The notes below the pieces were generated by a model that worked only from the letters and a program-made list of their open reading frames with translations, was not told the DNA's origin and did no database searches. DNA of 34,410 nucleotides from an uncultured Woeseiaceae bacterium (GTDB lineage Bacteria; Pseudomonadota; Gammaproteobacteria; Steroidobacterales; Woeseiaceae), in NCBI GenBank assembly GCA_947258485.1, contig CAMYIS010000081.1, positions 1-34,410 on the forward strand, in the 5' to 3' direction. Positions 17,301-25,192 of the stretch are shown piece by piece. Position 1 is the stretch's first letter. Each line of letters begins with the position of its first letter. A program made the position numbers and the translations under genes.

Positions 17301-17704
17301 GGTCGCAATCGAGCGATCAGTGCATTCAGCGAATCCAGTGTCTGAATCCGCATACGTCGCGGGTTCGCGAGCAACTGCCACCCATGCTCGCGATCGCGCT
17401 GCAAGGCTGCCGTCGCCAGCGTTTTGGTCAGCTTTTGATGTTCCTCTGCCGGTTCTTCGCCGCGCTGCGCAACTTGCAGCGCAGCCAGCACGCGAAACTG
17501 CATTTCTGCTGCGGCTTTACGAGTGAACGTGATGGCGAGCACTTCCTCGGGATTATCAACGACCGAAAGCAGTTTCAGGTAACGCTGAATCAGGAGCTCG
17601 GTCTTTCCCGATCCCGCGGGCGCCTGCACGATGAATGATCGCGTTACATCCAGCGCATCATTTCGCGCCTGCAGGTCATCCTCGAGAAGATGAAGCTCAC
17701 CCAT
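14327..17704 (-). CDS. addA: AddA-like UvrD/Rep-family helicase with C-terminal RecB nuclease domain
   Basis: AddA-type enzymes unwind and degrade DNA from double-strand ends in preparation for recombination. The 1125-aa product has the full superfamily-1 helicase set: APAGSGKTELLIQRYL (residues 28-43), ITFTRKAAAEM, HLLVDEMQDTSSAQYRML, YCVGDPMQSIYRFRNAEVG, LRKNFRS, MTMHRAKGLEFEHVLLYGLG and LLYVACTRARKSLHL. The C-terminus carries the PD-(D/E)XK site HWIIDYKSS. The ATG at 17704 overlaps the end of the upstream addB-like gene by 8 bases (ATGGGTGA); a longer reading upstream lies inside that gene. The pair is the last part of an operon-like run from the CoA transferase. Confidence 0.9.
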   Translation of the reverse strand: MGELHLLEDDLQARNDALDVTRSFIVQAPAGSGKTELLIQRYLKLLSVVDNPEEVLAITFTRKAAAEMQFRVLAALQVAQRGEEPAEEHQKLTKTLATAALQRDREHGWQLLANPRRMRIQTLDSLNALIARLRPISSPEGAGGARVVTDAELSSLYRAAGLATLDWLAESGPMNSATREVLVHVDNNTQVYVAYLVQMLRTRDQWLPFIGSGLLTVEEADTLRQRFERNLETCVMEHLQRTASAFPTAVGTALSELQEYAAANLGGGGSIRDPICALQGLKGPPAAHWDKMPEWQGLAELLLTKTGQFRKRVNKLQGFPTGDAGEKAAMHAVLKELAEQEEFAELLDGVRALPPVQYSDEQWNVLLALFRLLPLAVTELKRLFAELSVADHTEIALTAGAALGTAENPGDVALLLDYQVRHLLVDEMQDTSSAQYRMLEALTGGWEEGDGRTLYCVGDPMQSIYRFRNAEVGQFLLAKEYGIGDVTLTSLLLRKNFRSGEFLVDWFNTVFPEILAPQDNPSSGAVSYSEAASVPHLAGVGRCYVHPVFGGSVEQEANLGCKVIAETLNRHPDDEVAVLVRGRTQLPNLLAELRKAGISYRAIEIDRLTDLPEVIEVLALTRAAVHQGDRLAWLALLRAPWVGLDWSDLHALVLNDGESTVWQLLQDEERLASLSDSGRQAIENARGVLATLVAPRRLQGLRELVEVAWMTLGGPAILDDEYAVSNVYRYLEVLEKHERCGSLTDVAELESMLDLERVSSDVNARLQVMTMHRAKGLEFEHVLLYGLGRLPGSGDRRVLSWFDVPGEHGDERKVISPVGPRSELSTDPVHRFIELSEARKDRYEQGRLLYVACTRARKSLHLIGHTTVTPDGSAFKPPARRSLLHLLWPALEPQFANAFGDYVPDDPDDDGEVWMMPVLRRFEAPWTLPPVASLPGAPPVSDVSAEEEVEFYWVGTEARIAGTIVHRWLHVFAENRASPDPRRLADYRPVTRRWLKEMGVGELMIEGIIERVEVALKSTLTDAKGNWVVSGDGHAEMALTGVYEGKIESVVLDRVRVDSDGAHWIIDYKSSSHEGGNLAGFLRAETDRYRPQLKKYAAIYAAYAGTDVRCALYFPLLQTFLEVEV

Positions 17705-20285
17705 CGCGACGCAACTCCGTGTAGCGGCTGAGCAAATTGAAATAACGGGCGTCCCTGACACCCTGCAAACGGTTGATACGCACGTCGCCGAGGCTCATTT
17801 CCTTGCAGGCGGCCGTCACATGGTTCTTCCAGTCGGCAAGTGAGTCATTCCAGCTCGCGTCATCGGTATAGCCCCGACCGGCGCCGTCGAAGCTCACCTC
17901 ACGACTGTCGATATTGACCAGGACTACTGCAGAGACGGGATCGTCAAGTGCGCAGGCGTAAGCGATCAACTGTATTTCTCTGGGTTGCCCGTCGCTCTGC
18001 AGGAATTTCTTCTTTGCGCCTGTTTTATAGTCGAGGATTGCCACGCTGTCGTCAGGCAATCGATCGATCCGATCAACGCGAAGCTGCAGGCGCACGTCGG
18101 CCTCGGCAAACGCAACTTCACGCTCTACCGCTGCGATCGAGAATTCTTCCCGCGCGAGATCGACGGCCACGAAATGGCGCAAGAGCTCCCCGACACGGCC
18201 ACGCTCCAGCTTGAACAACTCCATGCCTACAATATCGGTGTTGCGTTCGTGCCGCGCGAACGCGGCATCGAGTGCAGTCGCAATCCGTGCACGCGTGTCG
18301 TCCTCCGACCAGGCACAAATTTCGTCGCGCGACGGCGTGTCGATATATAGCTGGTGCAGCGAGTCGTGAATGATATTGCCACGCAAGGAAGCCGGCAGTC
18401 CGACGGACTGGATTTGAAGACTTCTGACGCCGAGGCGGCCAACGATGAATGCCGTGATCGGGTCTGCCATTTGCCGCGCAATCGTTCCGGCACCGCCAGA
18501 AACACGCTCTCCGGAAGCGATCTTCGGAACAGACTCGCCAACGACAATCGTGTCTCCGACCTTTGATAGCGCTGCGGCGTGCCAGCCGGGATCTTGATGT
18601 GCCGGCATGTTTCCTGGCCCCAGTGCCAGCAGAAGGCCGCTGGCAGACTGCTCTGCATCGTCCTCGGTCAGCGCATAGCTGCAGACCACGACTTCGGCCG
18701 CACTCCCAAGGCGCAGTAGCAATCGCTGGGCATAAGAGAGCGTGTCAGAGGGCTCCGCATCCGGCATACCCTTTTGTCGCTGCAGGCTGCGCGAGACCAG
18801 TGGCGACGGATTACCGGGCGGCGGCCAGTGCGCGGCGCTAAGGCCGCTAATCCAGATGGCATCGAACTCTGCACCCGATGCCTCAAGCGGGCCGATGAGC
18901 TGCACGGCCCTGCCCTCCGACTCCGGTTGAAAGACCGTCCCGGCGGCCATCAATTCAAGACGCCGAATTGCCGTTTCGTAACTCATCGCCGGACTGACAA
19001 GATCCAGCCTCGCGAGATCATTGAGCAAGTCGCGCCAGCGATTGACAAGCTGAAAGTCAGAGCTCGACAAGGTCTCTTCGCCCGGCCATTGGCACGCTTT
19101 CAGCATCTCATCGACATATAACGCCCAGTCTGCGGGCGACCCGCTTTTCGGTAACTCTCTTCGGCGTTTCGTTACCGATGCCACGAGGCGCAGCCAGTCT
19201 GCCACATCCGCATTATCGTCCCGGCCGCGCAGCGCCGCCGATAACATCGCCGGCGACCAGTTTCGATCCGGCATTTGCCGGAGTCGCAATTCAAGAACGC
19301 TGCGCCCCGTGGTCGATGTCGAACAGATGAGCGGTGTGCGAAGCAATTGACCAATGTCACCTGCGGGAAGATCACGCACGAGCCACCGCAACAACAACAA
19401 TGCGATCGACACGGCGGGATAATCGACCAGCTTGCGCCCATACGAGACATTGACAGCCTGTGCGACCACACCGGGCGCGTACTGCCATCCCGGCACAAGC
19501 CCTTCCCGAACCAGGTGCCTCTTATGTTCGGCCTGTTGTTCAAGATTGCCGGCGACAATAGCGATCGTTCGCTCAGGATCAATTTCGAGTTGCTGACGCG
19601 CCCATGCCCCGGCCCCGCGCATTTCTGCATCCGGGTTGTCGAAGCATTGCAGGGCAATTGAATCGGCAATTTCGCGCACCGGCGCCGACCCCACGTCACA
19701 GCCGTTATCGGCAAGCGCCGTCATTATCGAGCTGACGAGCGGTCGTTCCCGATCGAAGCCCACAAACGTAACCCGGCCATGGCTTGTTGAGCGACCCGCG
19801 CGGATCAACTCGTCGATCAGCGCACCGAGCCCGGCATCGTCCACCCAATGCTCGCGCTGCAGAATGCCTAGATAGCGACCGGCCGCGGCGGCAAACAGGC
19901 GCTGATCGCTGCTCGCCACGGATCGTGCGACCTCACGGATGCTTACACGCCAGTCGGACAGGCGCTGCCAGGTGTCGCGGGAAAGCCGGACCAGCGCTGC
20001 GAGCCCCGTAATCGATGCGCCGACTTCCTTGCGCAGACACCTTTCCCAGAGGAGCTGACTCTGGTGTTCGTTGATCCTCGTGGGCAGAGACGCCTGATCC
20101 GATGCCTCGAGCAATTGCTTATCGAGCCAGTCCTGCCAGGAGTGAATCGCAGGGCTTTGCCAGGCAACCTGTCCGGCCGAGACTTGCTGGTCTGCGTACT
20201 CCGCTCGCAAAACTCTTGCGAGTCGGCGATTCGCCGTTATTACGGTTGAGGGACCGTGCAGCGCATCCGTTAGCCACTCATACAT
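17697..20285 (-). CDS. AddB-like DNA repair nuclease without Fe-S cysteines
   Basis: This 862-aa protein resembles the AddB-like 'probable DNA repair protein' family that accompanies AddA-type helicases in many proteobacteria. It opens with VITANRRLARVLRAEYADQQ and has no P-loop, as in that family. The RecB-type nuclease domain has GNIIHDSLH (His640), LRVDRIDRL (Asp738) and AILDYKTG (Asp752, Lys754). Many relatives bind an Fe-S cluster through one Cys in a 'CPF' element plus three near the C-terminus. Here the first is ADPITAF (residues 607-613) and the end is DARYFNLLSRY (845-855), all without Cys. It starts 3 bp after the aminotransferase and overlaps addA by 8 bases. Confidence 0.82.
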   Translation of the reverse strand: MYEWLTDALHGPSTVITANRRLARVLRAEYADQQVSAGQVAWQSPAIHSWQDWLDKQLLEASDQASLPTRINEHQSQLLWERCLRKEVGASITGLAALVRLSRDTWQRLSDWRVSIREVARSVASSDQRLFAAAAGRYLGILQREHWVDDAGLGALIDELIRAGRSTSHGRVTFVGFDRERPLVSSIMTALADNGCDVGSAPVREIADSIALQCFDNPDAEMRGAGAWARQQLEIDPERTIAIVAGNLEQQAEHKRHLVREGLVPGWQYAPGVVAQAVNVSYGRKLVDYPAVSIALLLLRWLVRDLPAGDIGQLLRTPLICSTSTTGRSVLELRLRQMPDRNWSPAMLSAALRGRDDNADVADWLRLVASVTKRRRELPKSGSPADWALYVDEMLKACQWPGEETLSSSDFQLVNRWRDLLNDLARLDLVSPAMSYETAIRRLELMAAGTVFQPESEGRAVQLIGPLEASGAEFDAIWISGLSAAHWPPPGNPSPLVSRSLQRQKGMPDAEPSDTLSYAQRLLLRLGSAAEVVVCSYALTEDDAEQSASGLLLALGPGNMPAHQDPGWHAAALSKVGDTIVVGESVPKIASGERVSGGAGTIARQMADPITAFIVGRLGVRSLQIQSVGLPASLRGNIIHDSLHQLYIDTPSRDEICAWSEDDTRARIATALDAAFARHERNTDIVGMELFKLERGRVGELLRHFVAVDLAREEFSIAAVEREVAFAEADVRLQLRVDRIDRLPDDSVAILDYKTGAKKKFLQSDGQPREIQLIAYACALDDPVSAVVLVNIDSREVSFDGAGRGYTDDASWNDSLADWKNHVTAACKEMSLGDVRINRLQGVRDARYFNLLSRYTELRRDG

Positions 20286-20288
20286 CGG

Positions 20289-21497
20289 TCAGGCGTGTTG
20301 CGCCAGGCACGTCTCGATGCGATCGAAAACGATATTGATCGTCTCGGTGTCGGGCAGTGTGGTAATGCGGAAGTGGTCGTTGTACGGCGTATTGAAACTG
20401 CTTCCCGGCGCAACGAGTACGTGATGGCTTTCCAGCAATTCGAGCGCAAAGGCCAGGTCATCAAAACGACCGCCAAAACGGGGGTCGAGCCGAATGAAGG
20501 CATACATGGCGCCCATGGGTCGCTCCGCACTAAGGAACTGGCTTTTCTCGACACGGTCGATCACAGCCTGCCTCGACTGATACAAGCGGCCGCCCGGCGC
20601 AACCAGCTCGCGGATGCTCTGGAAGCCGCCGAGCGCTGTTTGCACGGCCCACTGTCCCGGAACATTGCTGCACAGACGCAGCGCCGACAGTAACTCCATG
20701 CTGTGAATATATTCTTCTGCGCGATCGAGTTCTCCGCTAAAAACACACCAACCGACACGGTAACCGCAGGCCCGGTAGACTTTCGACAGCCCTGAAAACG
20801 TCAGGCAAACGGAGTCGTTCGCCAGGGTTGCCATCGGGATGAACTCCGCGTCGTCATAGACCATCTGGTCATAGATTTCATCGGCCATCACAACAAGCTT
20901 GTGCCGTTCCGCCAACTCGACTATTTCCTTGAGGGTCTTTTCGTCGTAGACAGCGCCGCTTGGGTTATTCGGATTTATGACGACAATTGCTTTGGTCCTG
21001 GCATTTACGAGGCTTTCGATATCGGCAACGTCCGGACGAAACCCCTTATCCGGGCCGCAGGCGTAATGGCGAACCACGCCGCCATTGAGAGCCACTGCCG
21101 CACTCCATAGCGGGTAATCCGGGCTGGGTACCAGTACTTCGTCGCCCGGATTAAGCAAAGCACGCAAGGACAGATCAATGAGTTCACTAACGCCGTTGCC
21201 GATGAACACTTCATCTGCAGTGACACCGCTGATACCGCGATTCTGTTGTTGCATGACAACGGCTTCGCGCGCCGGAAAAATACCTTTTTGATGACAATAA
21301 GGCTCGGCCTGACCAAGGTTTTCGATCATTGCGAGACGCATGGTTTCGGGAGTACGAAAACCGAACAGCCCCGGATTACCAAGAGAGATTATTTCGTAAC
21401 CGCGTTTTTCCAATTCAAGCGCGCGATTCGCGAGCTGGCCCCGTATCTCGTAACGTACGTGTTTCAGAGTCTCGCTCGTGAGGATTTGCTGTTCCAT
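20289..21497 (-). CDS. alaA: AlaA-type glutamate-pyruvate aminotransferase
   Basis: A PLP-dependent class I aminotransferase that interconverts pyruvate and glutamate with alanine and 2-oxoglutarate. The 402-aa product has the AlaA-type elements YEIRGQLANRALELEKRG, LGNPGLFGF, IGNGVSELIDLSLRALLNPG and PSPDYPLWSAAV. The PLP segment VVINPNNPSGAVY is followed by MADEIYDQMVYDD and the Schiff-base lysine in FSGLSKVYRACGYRVGW (Lys239). The ATG at 21497 is preferred over a TTG four codons upstream. It is close to E. coli AlaA in length (405) and motif order. It lies 27 bp after the CoA transferase and 3 bp before the addB-like gene, so they are probably cotranscribed, although no shared function is apparent. 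Confidence 0.9.
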   Translation of the reverse strand: MEQQILTSETLKHVRYEIRGQLANRALELEKRGYEIISLGNPGLFGFRTPETMRLAMIENLGQAEPYCHQKGIFPAREAVVMQQQNRGISGVTADEVFIGNGVSELIDLSLRALLNPGDEVLVPSPDYPLWSAAVALNGGVVRHYACGPDKGFRPDVADIESLVNARTKAIVVINPNNPSGAVYDEKTLKEIVELAERHKLVVMADEIYDQMVYDDAEFIPMATLANDSVCLTFSGLSKVYRACGYRVGWCVFSGELDRAEEYIHSMELLSALRLCSNVPGQWAVQTALGGFQSIRELVAPGGRLYQSRQAVIDRVEKSQFLSAERPMGAMYAFIRLDPRFGGRFDDLAFALELLESHHVLVAPGSSFNTPYNDHFRITTLPDTETINIVFDRIETCLAQHA

Positions 21498-21524
21498 AAG
21501 TGCTATCAATCTGGCCAGTGAATA

Positions 21525-22736
21525 CTATATTGCCGAATATTCTCGAAGCTCGGCGATCAATTCGTGAGAGTAACCCAACCACTCCCGCAAAACCTCATCC
21601 GTATGCTCGCCCAATAATGGCGGTGACTTCTGATAGCTAACGGGCGTTTCCGAAAAGTCGACCGGGTTGGCAACAGTTGGCACTTCCTGTCCGAGGGAGT
21701 TTGCAAGTTGGCGTACGAGTCCGTGTTCTTCGGCATAAGAATCGGTGAGAACCTTGTCGATCGAATTGATAGGTCCCGCCGGCACGCCCCTGTCCCCCAG
21801 CGCTTTCAGCCAATGCGCGGTGGTCTGCGTTCCAAGCACGGGTTCGAGTAGGCTGACGAGTTCGGCGCGATTCGCAATGCGATCACTATTCCGTCGGAAT
21901 CTCACATCCGTCGCGAGTCCGGGCAGGTCAATACAACCCGCAAATTCGGCAAACTGCCGGTCGTTACCGACGGCCAGCATCAGGTTGCCATCGCGCGTCG
22001 CAAACGCCTGGTACGGTACGAGATTCGGATGCGCGGTCCCCAGTCGCTGCGGGACTTCCCCGCCAACCAGGTAGTTCATGTTCTGATTCGCCAGCCAGGC
22101 GACCTGGCTGTCGTAGAGAGGCACATCGATGTGCTGTCCCTGCCCGGTCACTGCGCGTGCGTTCAGCGCCGCCAGTACCGCGGTCGTTGCATACATGCCG
22201 GCCATGATATCGGCAATGGCAACGCCCACTTTTTGCGGTCCATCCGCATCGTCGCCGGCCGGGCCCGTGATACTCATCAGGCCCGCAGATGCCTGGATCA
22301 TGGCGTCATAACCCGGTTCCGCGGCGCGTGAGCCGCTTTGGCCGAAAGCGGAGATCGAACAGTAAATGAGTCGCGGGTTAAGCGCGCAGAGTTCGACCGG
22401 GCCCAGGCCGTATCGTTTCAGCGTACCGACCTTGTAGTTTTCGAGTAGCACATCGGCGGTACCGGCGAGGTCGCGTACGACCGCCTGCCCCCGGGCATCA
22501 CTGATATCGACAGTGACCGAGCGTTTGTTCCGATTTGCAGACAGAAAATAAGCCGATTCACCCCCGGCCACACCGTCCAGCCATGGCGGCCCCCACTGTC
22601 GGGTGTCATCACCGACGCCTGGCCGCTCTATCTTGACAACATCGGCTCCGTAGTCACCGAGCAACTGGCCTGCCCACGGGCCGGCGAGTATGCGGCTCAT
22701 GTCGAGAACCCGGATGTTCGAGAGTGGTGCTGTCAT
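21525..22736 (-). CDS. CaiB/BaiF family (class III) CoA transferase, SUGCT-like
   Basis: Class III CoA transferases move CoA between carboxylic acids. The 403-aa product has VLDMSRILAGPWAGQLLGDYGADVVKIERP-type N-terminal motifs (key residues R15, G28, D32), GDDTRQWGPPW, FLSANRNKRSV and the catalytic aspartate in PGYDAMIQASAG (Asp144). Later GTAHPNLVPYQAFATRDG and GVPAGPINSIDKV appear. This order is closest, as I recall it, to the succinyl-CoA:glutarate/dicarboxylate branch (SUGCT-like), so a role in organic-acid or amino-acid breakdown is plausible. The exact substrate cannot be read from the sequence. The start ATG at 22736 has GAAGGGAAG upstream at a somewhat long distance. Confidence 0.87.
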   Translation of the reverse strand: MTAPLSNIRVLDMSRILAGPWAGQLLGDYGADVVKIERPGVGDDTRQWGPPWLDGVAGGESAYFLSANRNKRSVTVDISDARGQAVVRDLAGTADVLLENYKVGTLKRYGLGPVELCALNPRLIYCSISAFGQSGSRAAEPGYDAMIQASAGLMSITGPAGDDADGPQKVGVAIADIMAGMYATTAVLAALNARAVTGQGQHIDVPLYDSQVAWLANQNMNYLVGGEVPQRLGTAHPNLVPYQAFATRDGNLMLAVGNDRQFAEFAGCIDLPGLATDVRFRRNSDRIANRAELVSLLEPVLGTQTTAHWLKALGDRGVPAGPINSIDKVLTDSYAEEHGLVRQLANSLGQEVPTVANPVDFSETPVSYQKSPPLLGEHTDEVLREWLGYSHELIAELREYSAI

Positions 22737-22767
22737 GGACTGCGAAATCTTCCCTTCTGCAAGCGTC

Positions 22768-22800
22768 AAAAAAACCCGGCCAACCTTGCGGTTGGCCGGG
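22768..22800 (-). terminator. Intrinsic terminator downstream of the lipoprotein gene
   Basis: On the minus strand CCCGGCCAACC-GCAA-GGTTGGCCGGG forms a perfect 11-bp stem with a 4-base loop, followed directly by seven T residues. It lies 65 bp after the lipoprotein stop and 32 bp before the CoA transferase start. It should therefore end the sulfurtransferase/lipoprotein transcript and isolate the CoA transferase operon. This is the strongest terminator in the window. Confidence 0.93.
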
Positions 22801-22810
22801 CGGGTCCGCA

Positions 22811-22852
22811 CGGAGATTGCGGATTGCGTGACGGAGATTGCGGATTGCGTGA
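22811..22852. repeat. Tandem duplication, 21 bp x 2
   Basis: The unit CGGAGATTGCGGATTGCGTGA occurs twice in succession without a mismatch, in the short stretch between the lipoprotein stop and its terminator. It is probably a slippage duplication; no function is evident. Confidence 0.9.
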
Positions 22853-22865
22853 CCCGGTCGCCCGA

Positions 22866-23369
22866 CTATTCCTCGTCAGCGTCCGGGTCCAGCTCTTCTA
22901 CCTCGGCACCCTTCAGATCCTCGGGTACCGCCGGTGTGTGTTCGAATTCCGGCTTTTTCTTGCCGTACCGGATCAGGAGATCTTCCTCCTCTTCCGGGCT
23001 CACTCGCCTGATGCTCGCGATCCTGATTGCTTCGCCGTCGAAATGGCCTTCAAACAAGACTTCACTGAACGCTGAGCAAATAGTATTTGTCTGCGATCTG
23101 AAGGCGATTCCCCAGCTGGACTGGAGGCCGAAAGCCCTTCGTTGCAACGTGACATGGTACTTGCGGCGTCCCGAGGTCGACACAATCAGATTCGACTCAT
23201 CAAGGACTTTGTATCCTCGGATACTTGGCTCGTAGATGCAATCCGAGCCACGGGAAACCGACCTGCCCCCATCGCCATTTGTGCCGGCACAAGCTACTAA
23301 AACACTTAAAGAAAATATTATAAATATCTGTTTAATATAGGTTTTAGTCTTTTCCGATTTTGTCAGCAT
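22866..23369 (-). CDS. Small DUF6491-like lipoprotein with acidic C-terminal tail
   Basis: The 167-aa product has a lipoprotein signal: positive residues, a hydrophobic stretch (IFIIFSLSVLVACAG) and the lipobox LVAC. The core SDCIYEPSIRGYKVLDESNL, then an Arg-rich strand and SQTNTICSAFSEVLFEG, resembles the DUF6491 domain of unknown function; the two later cysteines could pair. The tail is strongly acidic (about residues 130-167, many Glu and Asp). The ATG at 23369 is preceded by GGAGG at 5 bases, excluding the slightly longer reading. It lies 66 bp after the sulfurtransferase and ends before a strong terminator. The 5' end is noticeably AT-rich compared with its neighbours. Function unknown. 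Confidence 0.75.
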   Translation of the reverse strand: MLTKSEKTKTYIKQIFIIFSLSVLVACAGTNGDGGRSVSRGSDCIYEPSIRGYKVLDESNLIVSTSGRRKYHVTLQRRAFGLQSSWGIAFRSQTNTICSAFSEVLFEGHFDGEAIRIASIRRVSPEEEEDLLIRYGKKKPEFEHTPAVPEDLKGAEVEELDPDADEE

Positions 23370-23435
23370 AGCCACCTCCAACGTTGGCCAATCGGACCAA
23401 TTACATCGGAATTAGACCGCGAATCTACGTTTAGT

Positions 23436-24326
23436 TTACGCCAAATCCGCAGCGCCGGGGTCGCGATTCAAGCCATCCCCGAGGCCAATCGGACGCTGCG
23501 GATCCCGAATCCACTCGCTCCAGGAGCCCACATACAGTCGTGGCTCCCTGTAGCCGGCTTCCATGGCAGAAATGGCCAAATGACAGGCGGTCACGCCGGA
23601 ACCACACATGACGGCCCAGGGTGCCTGCCTGTCCTCGCCAAGGACAGACAGCCATACGGCTTCGAGGGCCTTTGTCGATTTCCAGCGGCCGTCCTCATCC
23701 AAGCTCACAGGAAACGGCAGGTTTAATGAGCCCGGAATATGCCCTGCGACAGGGTCAATCGGCTCGTCCTCCCCGCGAAAACGAGCGGCATCGCGAGCGT
23801 CATACAGTCGCATGCCGGCGATGGCGTCGATGTCGCTTTCGAGTTCCGCTGTCGTCAAGACAATATCCGCACGCGGTTCGGGCCGGAATTGCGCTTCCGT
23901 AACCTGTTCGGACCCGCTGGTCACAGGTCCGGCGGATACAATCCAGTGAGCAAATCCTCCATCCAGCAGCCGAACGCGCTCATGACCGAGCCAGCGCAGC
24001 AGCCACCAGGCACGTGAGGCCAGGGCGCCGTTGCCGGCGTCGTAGACAACCACGTTTGACGCGTTACTGATTCCCAGTCGGCCAAGCGTGGCCGCAAACG
24101 TATTCATATCCGGCAGCGGATGGCGGCCACTATCCGGGCTGACCGGCGCCGCCAGGTCCCGATCGAGGTCAGCGAACACAGCTCCGGGAATGTGCCCCTG
24201 CAGATATGCCCGCCGACCGGAACTGGGATCGGCGAGGTCAAATCGACAATCGATAATTCGTAAATCCGAATCGTCGATCTGCGATTGCAACTCATTTGCA
24301 TCAATCAGGTTGCTGCCGTGTCCCAT
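23436..24326 (-). CDS. sseA: 3-mercaptopyruvate/thiosulfate sulfurtransferase
   Basis: Two-domain rhodanese-family enzyme that transfers sulfane sulfur, probably from 3-mercaptopyruvate. The 296-aa product has the inactive N-terminal repeat (IIDCRFDLADPSSGRRAYLQ, GHIPGAVFADLDRDL) and the active C-terminal repeat (LYDARDAARFRGE, DPVAGHIPGSLNLPF). The catalytic loop is CGSGVTA (Cys241). The CGSGVT loop is typical of mercaptopyruvate sulfurtransferases, whereas CRKGVT marks thiosulfate-preferring rhodaneses. The ATG at 24326 has GGAGG five bases upstream. It is divergent from etfB. Confidence 0.92.
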   Translation of the reverse strand: MGHGSNLIDANELQSQIDDSDLRIIDCRFDLADPSSGRRAYLQGHIPGAVFADLDRDLAAPVSPDSGRHPLPDMNTFAATLGRLGISNASNVVVYDAGNGALASRAWWLLRWLGHERVRLLDGGFAHWIVSAGPVTSGSEQVTEAQFRPEPRADIVLTTAELESDIDAIAGMRLYDARDAARFRGEDEPIDPVAGHIPGSLNLPFPVSLDEDGRWKSTKALEAVWLSVLGEDRQAPWAVMCGSGVTACHLAISAMEAGYREPRLYVGSWSEWIRDPQRPIGLGDGLNRDPGAADLA

Positions 24327-24356
24327 CCTTACCTCCGGTGTTGGGCGCTTTTGATC

Positions 24357-24385
24357 TTGTACACGGCGAGTCCGTCGTAGACAAT
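24357..24385 (+). promoter_or_regulatory. Candidate etfBA promoter
   Basis: TTGTAC and GACAAT lie 17 bp apart in the 116-bp divergent sseA/etfB spacer. The -10 box matches the consensus at four of six positions, the -35 box at three. It would give a 5' leader of about 50 nt. The position is good but the match is modest. Confidence 0.33.
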
Positions 24386-24442
24386 AGCGTGCCGCAAGAG
24401 AAGCCTGCGGTCGATCTGCGGGCAAACCAGGGAGTCAGATAA

Positions 24443-25192
24443 GTGGAAAAGATTTTGGTCGGCTTGAAACGTGTTGTTGACTACAACGTCAGGGTTCAGG
24501 TCAAGAGTGACGGCAGCGGTGTCGAAACGGATGGCGTAAAGATGAGCATCAATCCGTTCGATGAAATCGCGCTTGAAGAAGCCTTGCGCATCAAGGAACG
24601 AGGTGAAGCGTCCGAGGTTATCGTTCTTTCCATCGGAACCGCCGATTCACAGCAACAGCTGCGGACGGGTCTGGCCATGGGCGCAGATCGCGCGATCCTG
24701 GTTGAAACCGACACATCGGCCGATCCCCTGACCGCGGCGCGGATTTTCAAAGCAATCATTGAACGCGAAAACGTGGACCTCGTCATCCTCGGCAAACAAG
24801 CGATCGACGATGACAACAGCCAGACCGGCCAGATGCTGGCGGCTATCTGGGGACGCCCGCAGGCGACGTTTGCTTCCGAAGTGACCTTGGACGGCAACAC
24901 GGCGCGCGTGACGCGCGAGGTGGACATCGGGCTCGAGACGATTGAGATCGACCTACCGGCCGTCGTTACCGTGGATCTGCGACTAAACGAACCTCGCTAC
25001 GTCAAGTTGCCCGACATCATGAAAGCCAAGAAAAAGCCACTCGATCAAATCGCGTTTGCCGAACTTGGCGTGGAATCCGCGCCGCGCACAAATGAATTGA
25101 AATTCGAGCCCCCTGAAGGCCGGCAGCGCGGCATCATGGTGGAAGATGTGGCCGGCCTGGTGGCGGCACTTAAAGACAAAGGACTCGTGTGA
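24443..25192 (+). CDS. etfB: Electron transfer flavoprotein beta subunit
   Basis: EtfB, with EtfA, accepts electrons from acyl-CoA dehydrogenases and passes them to the quinone pool through ETF-quinone oxidoreductase. The 249-aa product begins at GTG (24443) with AGGGAG eight bases upstream. It contains MEKILVGLKRVVDYNVRVQV, MSINPFDEIALEEALRIKE, ILGKQAIDDDNSQTGQMLA and the recognition-loop-type RYVKLPDIMKAKKKPL. The stop overlaps the etfA ATG (TGATG). An acyl-CoA dehydrogenase lies about 600 bp downstream. Confidence 0.96.
   Translation: MEKILVGLKRVVDYNVRVQVKSDGSGVETDGVKMSINPFDEIALEEALRIKERGEASEVIVLSIGTADSQQQLRTGLAMGADRAILVETDTSADPLTAARIFKAIIERENVDLVILGKQAIDDDNSQTGQMLAAIWGRPQATFASEVTLDGNTARVTREVDIGLETIEIDLPAVVTVDLRLNEPRYVKLPDIMKAKKKPLDQIAFAELGVESAPRTNELKFEPPEGRQRGIMVEDVAGLVAALKDKGLV

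Noticed and set aside
14333-20285. Possible new anti-phage helicase-nuclease pair
   Set aside because: Domain order and motifs match housekeeping AddA/AddB-like recombination nucleases, and no defence or mobile genes are nearby.
22690-23235. 181-codon plus-strand ORF containing the 21-bp repeat
   Set aside because: It runs antisense through the CoA transferase start, a terminator and the lipoprotein gene, and has Ser-rich shadow composition.
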